The notes below the pieces were generated by a model that saw nothing but the letters and a program-made list of their open reading frames with translations, was not told where the DNA came from and made no database searches. From Clostridiales bacterium (GTDB lineage: Bacteria > Bacillota > Clostridia > Saccharofermentanales > Saccharofermentanaceae): a stretch of 64,000 nucleotides of DNA. Shown in pieces: positions 43,211-50,781 of this stretch. Location: contig JAFWDK010000018.1 of NCBI GenBank assembly GCA_017513085.1, positions 1-64,000 on the forward strand, in the 5' to 3' direction. Position numbers and translations under genes: made by a program. Numbering within the stretch: the stretch's first letter is position 1; every line of letters starts with the position of its first letter.

Positions 43211-43228
43211 TGTGACACAACTGTAACA
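43211..43228. promoter_or_regulatory. Candidate OmpR/WalR-type response-regulator box
   Basis: The minus strand reads TGTTAC-AGTTG-TGTCAC, 11 of 12 positions of the WalR consensus TGTWAH-N5-TGTWAH. The plus strand reads TGTGAC-ACAAC-TGTAAC, also 11 of 12. It contains the palindrome TTGTGACACAA (43210-43220). It lies just upstream of the missing -35 of a cell-wall hydrolase gene, the usual place and type of WalR target. Confidence 0.45.
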
Positions 43229-43300
43229 TTAGAGGCCTTAAATTCACAAAGTGCACACATTCTGTTCTGATATTTTGAGTTACAAAATAATGTCAAAGAC

Positions 43301-43330
43301 AAAAAAGAGGTTGCCGTGTGGCAACCTCTT
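43301..43330 (-). terminator. Intrinsic terminator after the ispH-S1 gene
   Basis: AAGAGGUUGCC and GGCAACCUCUU form eleven perfect base pairs around a 4-base loop (ACAC), followed by a U-run on the minus strand. Confidence 0.9.
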
Positions 43331-43356
43331 GAAAAATCATTTGAATCAGAATCAGA

Positions 43357-45432
43357 TCACTCCGCTGCGTTCTCCGAAGCAGCCTCAGCAACCGGAGCCT
43401 CTTCAATTGCAGGAGCAGCTTCCTCAGCAGGAGCAGCCTCCTCAGCTTCCTCACCGGCTACAGGATTGATCGGAGCAACGTCCTTGATCGAGATGCTGAT
43501 ACGACGGGAAGCAGCATTGACATCAAGAACCTTTGCTTCAACTTCCATGCCCTCTTTCAAAACATCCTGCGGCTTGTTCAGGCGGACATCAGAAATCTGG
43601 GAAACATGGCACAGAGCATCAAGGTTTGGCTCAAGCTCAACAAATGCGCCGAACTGGAACATGCGGACAACTTTACCGCGAACGATCGCGCCAACCGGGA
43701 TACGCTCTTCGATGTTATAGAAAGGATCGTCTTCCGGCTTCTTGTAGCCAAGAGAGATTCTCTTCTTCTCAGGATCAAATTCCTTTACATAAACGTGTAC
43801 CGGATCACCTACAGAAACAACCTCCGAAGGATGACGGATACGGTTCCAGGAAAGCTCGGAAACATGGATGAGTCCATCCACACCGCCGATGTCTACGAAA
43901 GCACCGAAATCTGTAAGGCTTCTTACGACACCGTCATACTCCTTGCCTTCTTCGATGGAATTCCATACTTCTTCTGCCTTCGCCTTACGCTCATTGTTCA
44001 GAAGTGTACGTCTGGAACCGGAAACTCTCAAGCGGCGCTTCTCAGCATCGAACTGTGTGATCAATACTTCGATGGACTTGCCTTTGTATGCTTCCAGATC
44101 ATTAACCGTATTCAGTTCCAACTGTGTGCGGTGGATGTAAATATCTACTCCGCCGTAATTACCGATTACGCCATCTTTAACTACATTGGTGATCTTAACT
44201 GTAACCGGTGTCTTATTCTCATAAGCAGCTTCGATCTCAGCCTTATTCTTGCTGAAGTCTACATGAGACTTGGAAAGAACGATCTCTTTACCCATGTCCG
44301 TATTACGGATGCTGCGAACATATACTTCGATTTCTTGCTTCTCGTTGATTGCTTTGTCAAAGTCAAAATCAGGTTCGAACTCGTCTTTTGGAATCCTGCC
44401 TTCCGACTTATCATGGACATCTACATATACGAAATCGCCATCATAGGACGTCAATACTCCCTTCACTGTAGCGTTCTTTCGAAGCTGTGGAATGCTTTCA
44501 ATGTAATCGCCAAAATTAATGTCATTCGACTCTGGATTCGTGTTTACCCCGTTCTCACTCATGGTTTGGATAACCTCCCTGATAATACTGACCGGCGTTG
44601 ATGCTCCTGCTGTCACACCGATCCGCTTGATTTCCTTTTCCCTCCACATAGGAATAAGATCTCGAACATCTTCAGGTGTCCCGACAAGATATGTCAGCGC
44701 ACAACGATCTGAACATATGTCAAAAAGTTTCATTGTATTTGAGCTAGTCTTCGATCCTATGACGACCATAACATCGGAATTACTTGCCAAATCCGCAGTT
44801 TCTCTCTGCCTATTTTCAGTCGTACTACATATTGTACCAAATATTTGCTCTTTTGCAATTTTTTTCTGCACGAATTCACAAATTTTTTGGAATTCTTTAC
44901 TTGAAAATGTGGTTTGCGATACCCAAACAGAGTCATTTTCAATGTTTGAAAGGGCCAGACACTCTTCATAGGAAGAGACCACAGTGGCTGAATCTCTGCA
45001 CTCTCCGCAGATTCCAACCACTTCCGGATGGCCTTTTGTACCCGTTATATAAACCGGATGTCCTTCCTCGTCCGCTTTACGTACGATCTTATGTATCTTG
45101 TTTACAAAAGGACATGTGCAATCCACGATCCTGCAGTTTTTACGGGCCAGGACCTCTTCCACTCTCGGTGGCACACCATGTGCGCGGATCAGCACGATAC
45201 ATCCGTCGTCCACTTCTTCCGGCTCATGGACCAGAAGCATTCCTTTAGACAAAAGATCACCCACCACATTCTCGTTGTGAGTGATCTCGCCAAGCATATA
45301 GATCTTACTGTCTGCGTTTTCTTCGAGGATGGAATAGGCTGTTTTAACGGCATTTTCCACGCCAAAACAGAACCCGGATGATTTCGCTGATTGAATCGTC
45401 CAACCTTTCACTACTTTCTTTCCGCCTCTCAT
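43357..45432 (-). CDS. ispH: Fusion of IspH (HMBPP reductase) with ribosomal-S1-type RNA-binding domains
   Basis: This is a 691-residue protein. Residues of about 10-290 are IspH: the three cluster cysteines lie in SGFCFGVENAV, VDCTCPFVNK and GTICSTTENRQ, with HGVPPR and TTFS motifs. This makes IPP and DMAPP, the last MEP step. Residues of about 315-650 hold four S1 OB-fold repeats, the last two best preserved (DFGAFVDIGGVDGLIHVSEL, FGAFVELEPNLDALCHVS). A Glu/Ala/Pro-rich tail ends it. This fusion is known from Clostridia; the S1 half is thought to act in translation. Its ATG overlaps the cmk stop (ATGA), again the conserved neighbourhood. Confidence 0.96.
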   Translation of the reverse strand: MRGGKKVVKGWTIQSAKSSGFCFGVENAVKTAYSILEENADSKIYMLGEITHNENVVGDLLSKGMLLVHEPEEVDDGCIVLIRAHGVPPRVEEVLARKNCRIVDCTCPFVNKIHKIVRKADEEGHPVYITGTKGHPEVVGICGECRDSATVVSSYEECLALSNIENDSVWVSQTTFSSKEFQKICEFVQKKIAKEQIFGTICSTTENRQRETADLASNSDVMVVIGSKTSSNTMKLFDICSDRCALTYLVGTPEDVRDLIPMWREKEIKRIGVTAGASTPVSIIREVIQTMSENGVNTNPESNDINFGDYIESIPQLRKNATVKGVLTSYDGDFVYVDVHDKSEGRIPKDEFEPDFDFDKAINEKQEIEVYVRSIRNTDMGKEIVLSKSHVDFSKNKAEIEAAYENKTPVTVKITNVVKDGVIGNYGGVDIYIHRTQLELNTVNDLEAYKGKSIEVLITQFDAEKRRLRVSGSRRTLLNNERKAKAEEVWNSIEEGKEYDGVVRSLTDFGAFVDIGGVDGLIHVSELSWNRIRHPSEVVSVGDPVHVYVKEFDPEKKRISLGYKKPEDDPFYNIEERIPVGAIVRGKVVRMFQFGAFVELEPNLDALCHVSQISDVRLNKPQDVLKEGMEVEAKVLDVNAASRRISISIKDVAPINPVAGEEAEEAAPAEEAAPAIEEAPVAEAASENAAE

Positions 45433-46100
45433 TGATCCTTCATTACTCTTTCAAGCACGATATTGATCATATCGTCGATTGAAATGTGTGTCGTGTCGAT
45501 CTCGACCGCATCTTTCACCTTCACCAGAGGAGATGAAGCACGAGTCGTATCCTGATGGTCACGGTACTTGATATCACGAAGAACATCTTCAAATGTCTGA
45601 TCCGTTACACCCTTTGCCTGAAGCTCAGCCAATCTCCTTCTGGCACGCTCCTCCGCATCCGCAACCAGGAAAAACTTGTACTTAGCATCCGGAAAAACTT
45701 TGGAACCGATATCTCTTCCGTCGAGGATAACATTCTTGCCCTCTGAGATTTTTCTTTGCAGATCCACCATGGCTTCACGCACGCAAGGGATCGCCGACAC
45801 ATCGGAAGCCGCAACAGAAACGCCAGGCATACGGATCTCTTCAGAAACATCTTCTCCATCGAGCCAGACATGCTGCGCGCCTTCTTCATGGGTAATATCG
45901 ATATGAATATCTTTCATCATCTCTTCCACGGCCGCCTGATCTTTAGTAGAAATACCAAGTTTCAGTGCTTTGAGACCACAAGCACGGTACATGGCGCCGG
46001 TATCCAGATACAGGATCCCGAGTTTTCCGGCCACACCTTTAGCCATAGTGGATTTTCCGGATCCGGATGGGCCATCGATTGCAATCTGATAATATTCCAT
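45429..46100 (-). CDS. cmk: Cytidylate kinase
   Basis: This 223-residue P-loop kinase phosphorylates CMP and dCMP. It begins MEYYQIAIDGPSGSGKST, with LDTGAMYRACGL and VILDGRDIGSKVFPDA following. GGAGG is 8 bases before ATG 46100. An upstream in-frame extension runs through the gap and lacks a site. Confidence 0.97.
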   Translation of the reverse strand: MEYYQIAIDGPSGSGKSTMAKGVAGKLGILYLDTGAMYRACGLKALKLGISTKDQAAVEEMMKDIHIDITHEEGAQHVWLDGEDVSEEIRMPGVSVAASDVSAIPCVREAMVDLQRKISEGKNVILDGRDIGSKVFPDAKYKFFLVADAEERARRRLAELQAKGVTDQTFEDVLRDIKYRDHQDTTRASSPLVKVKDAVEIDTTHISIDDMINIVLERVMKDQ

Positions 46101-46113
46101 AATACGTTCCTCC

Positions 46114-46533
46114 TTAAATAGCACGGTGACCGAGACCGATCGCGATTTCATTCAAGTGCAGAAGTCCGATACCGAAATACACACAAACGCTGATATGATC
46201 GTTAAAACGTGCAATTCCGATCTTTCCTCCGACATTAAGGCCGATCGCCTTGGATGTGATCTGGGAAATCGCCTCACGAGCCGCGCCGGCCAGCGCACCT
46301 TCCTCATTATGATTATTTCCGATGATCCCTTCTCTTTGCGCGGCAACGACACATCTTTCAATGATCTTGGAAACCGACGAAATAAACTCTCCGCCGAAAT
46401 CGGCTGCAGTTGCAAGGATATTCTGTTCCTTCAAAGCATGCTTGAGGTCGCCCTCTTCTTCTCTGGTATTGGTCAGCGCAATGCGGATCGACGCGGATGC
46501 CGTAAGCTTACTGCTAGCGATCAGTTCTTTCAT
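46114..46533 (-). CDS. HutP-family RNA-binding antiterminator-like protein
   Basis: This 139-residue protein carries a HutP-like C-terminus: HISVCVYFGIGLLHLNEIA followed by IGLGHRAI, compared with the GVGINHI ending of Bacillus HutP. Its helical middle (KIIERCVVAAQREGII) also resembles HutP. HutP hexamers bind histidine and Mg2+ and prevent termination in the hut leader. Here no histidine-utilisation genes are in sight; it lies between an RpiR regulator (20-base overlap) and cmk (13 bases). ATG 46533 has GAGGAGG 9 bases upstream. The assignment comes from memory of the family and should be treated as probable. Confidence 0.62.
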   Translation of the reverse strand: MKELIASSKLTASASIRIALTNTREEEGDLKHALKEQNILATAADFGGEFISSVSKIIERCVVAAQREGIIGNNHNEEGALAGAAREAISQITSKAIGLNVGGKIGIARFNDHISVCVYFGIGLLHLNEIAIGLGHRAI

Positions 46534-47461
46534 TGCCGTTGTCCTCCTCTTCATCATTTTCCGGAAGATTTCTATCCTTGCCGGTATCGTAGACCTTATA
46601 CTCCGCCCACAACGACTCAAGCGCCTCAAAAGATTCCTCGATATGGCTCTTCCTATGCATACCCAGTGCGACAAGCAACGCATTGATCAACGAAAGAGGC
46701 GCAGTCAGGGAATCAACGAACGAAGCCATATCCGACCTTGCAAAAAGCGCTACATCCGCGTGTTCCGTCATAGGTGTATCCGCTTTGTCGGTAATAACGA
46801 TCACGTTTGCACCGCGGCTTCTCGCATACTGCATGGATTGGATCGTTCTGGAAGAATATCTCGGGAAGCTGATTCCGATCATGACATCGCCCGGACCGAT
46901 CGGCAGGATCTGCTCAAATACTTCGTTGGCACTATTACTATGGATATGACGTACATCATCAAAAAGAAGCGTCATATAAAAATGCATGAATGACGAAAGA
47001 GGCGAAGAACTGCGAAGTCCCATCAAATAGATCTTCTTGGCACCAAGTATAGTCTTTACAGCCTTACTGAATGCTTCTGTATCAAGATTCTCATAAGTAT
47101 GCTTCAAGCTGTCAAGATCCGCCTGCATGATGGACTTCAATACTGACGCATCATCGGTAAAACGACTGGCAGCATTTAATCTCTGCACTGAAGTAAGCTT
47201 CACCTTCAGTTCTTCCTGCAGGACTTTCTGGAAATGCGGATATCCTTCATATCCAAGCTCCATAGAAAAACGCACGACTGTCGATTCACTGACCCCGGTA
47301 GCCTCTCCGAGTTTTGCCGCGGTCATATATGCGGCGCTTTCGTAATTGGACAGAATATAATTAGCTATAGCCTTCTGTCCCTTACTCATTGAATCGATTT
47401 CCTGCGCAATACGCTCCACTACCCCGCGCGGCGCATCCGTTCGCTTGTCATTTTGACTCAT
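46514..47461 (-). CDS. MurR/RpiR family transcriptional regulator
   Basis: This 315-residue protein has an N-terminal HTH_6 domain (SKGQKAIANYILSNYESAA, GEATGVSESTVVRFSMELGY) and a C-terminal SIS sugar-phosphate-binding domain (YLMGLRSSSPLSSF, IGISFPRYSSRTIQSMQYAR, VIVITDKADTPM). Members respond to phosphosugars such as MurNAc-6-P or ribose-5-P. It overlaps scpB by 4 bases and is probably expressed as part of this housekeeping operon. The target genes are unknown. The C-terminus ends in an acidic NDEEEDNGNE tail. Confidence 0.9.
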   Translation of the reverse strand: MSQNDKRTDAPRGVVERIAQEIDSMSKGQKAIANYILSNYESAAYMTAAKLGEATGVSESTVVRFSMELGYEGYPHFQKVLQEELKVKLTSVQRLNAASRFTDDASVLKSIMQADLDSLKHTYENLDTEAFSKAVKTILGAKKIYLMGLRSSSPLSSFMHFYMTLLFDDVRHIHSNSANEVFEQILPIGPGDVMIGISFPRYSSRTIQSMQYARSRGANVIVITDKADTPMTEHADVALFARSDMASFVDSLTAPLSLINALLVALGMHRKSHIEESFEALESLWAEYKVYDTGKDRNLPENDEEEDNGNERTDR

Positions 47462-48120
47462 GTCTCTTCATCTCCTTTTTGACCATCCATCCAGTTCTCG
47501 ATACTGATCTGGCGGTCATCGTTATTTCCGGCCGCATCATCGAGCGAATCTTCCAGATCCCGGATAGTCTTATACATCATCAACTCCATAGCCGGCATCT
47601 CTGAAACAGAAGATATACCGAACTCCAATAAAAACTGTTGCGTCGTACGGAATAGCGCAGGTCTGCCCGGCGCATCAAGTGTTCCGCATTCTTCAACAAA
47701 TCCGCGCTCGATCAATCGTGTCACGATCGAATCAGAACTGACTCCACGCACAGCTTCGATCTGCGCACGCGTCACCGGCTGGTTATACGCAATGACCGCT
47801 AACGTCTCATACGTCGCCTGCGACATAGGCGGGCGGTTCTTCGGCGCAAACATTCTCTCCAAAACAGGCTTCAATCCCGGCTTGGTACACATCACGTAAT
47901 CATCATCGGCCTTACGGATCAAAAGACCTCCCCACGGGTTCGTCTCGAACTCTTTCATCATGCGGGTCAAGGTCTCTTCAACAACTTCTTTCGGCATATC
48001 CGTGATCTCGCACAAACGGGAAACCGAAATCGGATCGCCATGCGCGAAAAGAATTGCCTCTAATGCAGACGGCAATTCCTGCACGGTAAGTTTACTTTCT
48101 CTTTCCATGCTATCAGTCAT
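47458..48120 (-). CDS. scpB: Segregation and condensation protein ScpB
   Basis: This 220-residue kleisin-interacting protein of the SMC condensin complex consists of two winged-helix domains. The conserved segment PMSQATYETLAVIAYNQPVT is present, with ARPALFRTT-like and LEFGISSVSEMP sequences at the end. It overlaps scpA by 8 bases. Confidence 0.95.
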   Translation of the reverse strand: MTDSMERESKLTVQELPSALEAILFAHGDPISVSRLCEITDMPKEVVEETLTRMMKEFETNPWGGLLIRKADDDYVMCTKPGLKPVLERMFAPKNRPPMSQATYETLAVIAYNQPVTRAQIEAVRGVSSDSIVTRLIERGFVEECGTLDAPGRPALFRTTQQFLLEFGISSVSEMPAMELMMYKTIRDLEDSLDDAAGNNDDRQISIENWMDGQKGDEET

Positions 48121-48934
48121 ATGCGCGCAGCTCCTTATTCTCGCTGTCCTGGTTCAAACCGAATCTCTCCTCGTCCAGCTCATCTTTCTTAGGCTCGATC
48201 AGGATAACGTCAAAAGGCTTATCCTGCTCCGCCACGATCTGGTCACCGCGAAGAAGCTCCAAAACCGCCAGGAAACCGACGATCCTATCCATCTTATCCA
48301 CCTTATGCACCGGAAAGATCTCATGAAAGAAAACCTTTCCTCTGCTTTTAAGGCTGTTCCATACAAATTTTATTTTATCACGAATCGAGAATTTGTCGCG
48401 CTTGAGGATATGTGTGATCTTGGCCGCAATATCAGCGAACCGGATCTCATTACGCTTACACACAGTATCAATGCCGGCATAAAACGCATCATCGTCAACT
48501 GCGGCAGGCACATACTCCACTTCAATGCCCAGTTCGGAGGGAGTCTGTGGTAATCTATACATACATTTGGAATAATCACGGTATCTGTCTTTGAGATCCC
48601 CGGCCAAAAGCTTACAACGGCGGTATTCCAAAAGACGTACGACCAGTTCTTCTCTCGGATCTTCTTCATCGGAATTTTCAGAGATCCTCTTGTCCGGAAG
48701 AAGCATACGCGACTTGATATGCACCAGAGTCGCCGCCATAAGAAGAAACTCGGAAGCGACTTCCATATCCAGAGAACTCATCTTATCCAGATAATCCATG
48801 TACTGATCGGTCACTTCCGCAATCGGAATATCGTAGATATCGATATCGTTCTTTTCGATCAAATGAAACAGAAGGTCCAGAGGACCTTCGAATTTTCTCA
48901 GTTTGACTTCAGGATTTGGATGCGCTACCGACAT
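48113..48934 (-). CDS. scpA: Segregation and condensation protein ScpA (kleisin)
   Basis: This 273-residue kleisin bridges the SMC heads. Its N-terminus, KLRKFEGPLDLLFHLIEKND, is diagnostic, followed by EFLLMAATLVHIKSRMLLP and a C-terminal winged helix (VGFLAVLELLRGDQIVAEQ). AAGGA is 8 bases before the ATG. Confidence 0.96.
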   Translation of the reverse strand: MSVAHPNPEVKLRKFEGPLDLLFHLIEKNDIDIYDIPIAEVTDQYMDYLDKMSSLDMEVASEFLLMAATLVHIKSRMLLPDKRISENSDEEDPREELVVRLLEYRRCKLLAGDLKDRYRDYSKCMYRLPQTPSELGIEVEYVPAAVDDDAFYAGIDTVCKRNEIRFADIAAKITHILKRDKFSIRDKIKFVWNSLKSRGKVFFHEIFPVHKVDKMDRIVGFLAVLELLRGDQIVAEQDKPFDVILIEPKKDELDEERFGLNQDSENKELRAYD

Positions 48935-48969
48935 GTACGTTTCCTTTCCAAAAGAACTCTCTTTGGTTC

Positions 48970-49968
48970 TTACTCATCAAAACCGATCTTTACGGCTTTT
49001 CTGACCTCACGGATCGTTTCTTCCGCTTTCTTAGAGGCCTTTTCCCTGCCCTGTCGCAGTATATCCAGAAGTTTCGGTTCATCCGCAAGAAGTGCCGTAC
49101 GCTTCTCATAAATAGGAGTATGGAACTCAGAGATCTTTTCCTGGAGAATACGCTTGCAGGCTACGCAACCGATGCAACCCTTCTTGCACTGATCTTCGAT
49201 CTCCGGAACTTTGTCCTCATTGAAGACCTTGTGGAAAGCGTAGACAGTACAAATATCCGGATGACCCGGGTCATCTTTACGGATACGGGCCGGATCCGTG
49301 ATCATGCTCATAACCTTCTTCTTAACATCATCAGGAGTATCCGCCAACGCGATCGTGTTGCCATAACTCTTACTCATCTTACGTCCATCCGTACCCGGCA
49401 GAACTTTTGCCTTTGTAAAAAGCGGCTGCGGTTCAACCAGCACATCCGACTTATAAAGGAAATTAAAACGTCTGGCCATCTCACGGGAAATCTCCAGATG
49501 AGCCGACTGGTCTTCGCCAACCGGAACATAACTTGCACGGTACATAAGAATATCTGCGGCCATCAATGCCGGATATCCCAGGAAGCCGTATGTCATAATA
49601 TCTTTTTCCGACGACATATTCGCAATCATATCCTTATATGTCGGGCATCTCTCCAACCAGGAAAGCGGTGTATTCATTCCGAGAAGCAGGAAAAGCTCCG
49701 CATGCTGCTTAATATCGGACTGAAGGAAAATCGTAGCCTTCTCCGGATCCACTCCACTTGCAAGAATATCGGCCAAAAGTCCGAGAGTATTCTTACGAAG
49801 AACATCTGTCTCCGCATAGCCTGTTGTCAGTGCGTGCCAGTCTGCGATAAAGAAATAGCACTCATATTGATCCTGAAGACGGACCCAGTTTTCAATAGCA
49901 CCGAAATAGTTGCCAAGATGAATATTGCCCGTAGGACGTGTTCCAGATAGTACGATTTTGTTTTCCAT
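48970..49968 (-). CDS. trpS: Tryptophanyl-tRNA synthetase with probable 4Fe-4S motif
   Basis: This 332-residue class I synthetase has the HIGH-like NIHLGNYFGAI and KMSKSYGN. It also carries C240-x20-C261-x6-C268-x2-C271. That is very close to the C-x22-C-x6-C-x2-C set that binds a [4Fe-4S] cluster near the anticodon site of Thermotoga maritima TrpRS. One more Cys (265) lies within the loop. No T-box leader is present: only 49 bases separate it from the M50 gene. Confidence 0.96.
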   Translation of the reverse strand: MENKIVLSGTRPTGNIHLGNYFGAIENWVRLQDQYECYFFIADWHALTTGYAETDVLRKNTLGLLADILASGVDPEKATIFLQSDIKQHAELFLLLGMNTPLSWLERCPTYKDMIANMSSEKDIMTYGFLGYPALMAADILMYRASYVPVGEDQSAHLEISREMARRFNFLYKSDVLVEPQPLFTKAKVLPGTDGRKMSKSYGNTIALADTPDDVKKKVMSMITDPARIRKDDPGHPDICTVYAFHKVFNEDKVPEIEDQCKKGCIGCVACKRILQEKISEFHTPIYEKRTALLADEPKLLDILRQGREKASKKAEETIREVRKAVKIGFDE

Positions 49969-50017
49969 ATTTACCCCTTATTTTATAGCCTTTCGACTTT
50001 AAATTTTTGTTTTCGCA

Positions 50018-50761
50018 TCACAATCTGAAGAAAACCGGAACTTTCAAAAGATCATATAGTCCTTTTTCCAGGAACGATATCGGATAGCGGAACGGCCATG
50101 CGACCAGATCAATGATCTTGGAAAGAATATTCAGATTTCCGAATCTTCCCATCAAGAGCAAGGCAAAGAAAATGTAATAACTGTATCTTGAAATATTCTC
50201 GAAGAATCTCCTGTGCTTGTATGGTATAAAAGTGGAAATAAAACGATATCCATCCAAAGGCGGCACCGGCAACAAATTAAAAGCCAGAAAAAGGAAACTG
50301 TACTCTCTTAAATAATAGAACAGTTTTAAGACCAGAGTGATAAACAACTGCATCTTTTCACTGCTTTCCGCACTGTGCCAGAACCAGCATACGATTACAG
50401 GAACAATGCAAGAAGCAACGATTGCCGTAATATAGTTTGCCGTAACACCGGCAAGACTGATCATGCGCTCGCAGGTCTGCCGCTTATACCGCTTCAGATT
50501 ATTCGGATTATACTGGACCGGCTTCGCCCAGCCGAACCCTGCAAGCAGCATCATGATCGCACCCAGAGGATCAATATGAGCCAATGGGTTCAGCGTAATT
50601 CTTCCTTGATATTTAGGTGTGTCATCTCCACACTTCACAGCTACCCATGCATGAAAAAATTCATGAATCGAAAAGGTAAAGGACAAGACCATGACCAGCA
50701 AGGTCAGTTCCATGATCTTTTCTGCCATAGAAGCATCTGAATTAAAAATCGAAAACAACAT
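50018..50761 (-). CDS. Site-2 protease family membrane protein (M50, YwhC/Rip3-like)
   Basis: This 247-residue polytopic protein has the zinc site FSIHEFFHAW, a conserved GRITLNPLAHIDPLGAIMML and the third ligand in NLLPVPPLDGYRF. It lacks a PDZ domain, unlike RseP at 32 kb. The substrate is unknown. It is 20 bases downstream of ileS and 49 upstream of trpS, a location shared with many Firmicutes. ATG 50761 lies immediately after AAGAGGT, so a later start is possible. Confidence 0.88.
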   Translation of the reverse strand: MLFSIFNSDASMAEKIMELTLLVMVLSFTFSIHEFFHAWVAVKCGDDTPKYQGRITLNPLAHIDPLGAIMMLLAGFGWAKPVQYNPNNLKRYKRQTCERMISLAGVTANYITAIVASCIVPVIVCWFWHSAESSEKMQLFITLVLKLFYYLREYSFLFLAFNLLPVPPLDGYRFISTFIPYKHRRFFENISRYSYYIFFALLLMGRFGNLNILSKIIDLVAWPFRYPISFLEKGLYDLLKVPVFFRL

Positions 50762-50781
50762 ACCTCTTGTATTCCCTCAAA

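Noticed and set aside
43158..43300. c-di-AMP (ydaO) riboswitch before the NlpC/P60 gene
   Set aside because: The predicted leader from the -10 at 43178-43183 is only about 40 bases, far too short for that riboswitch.
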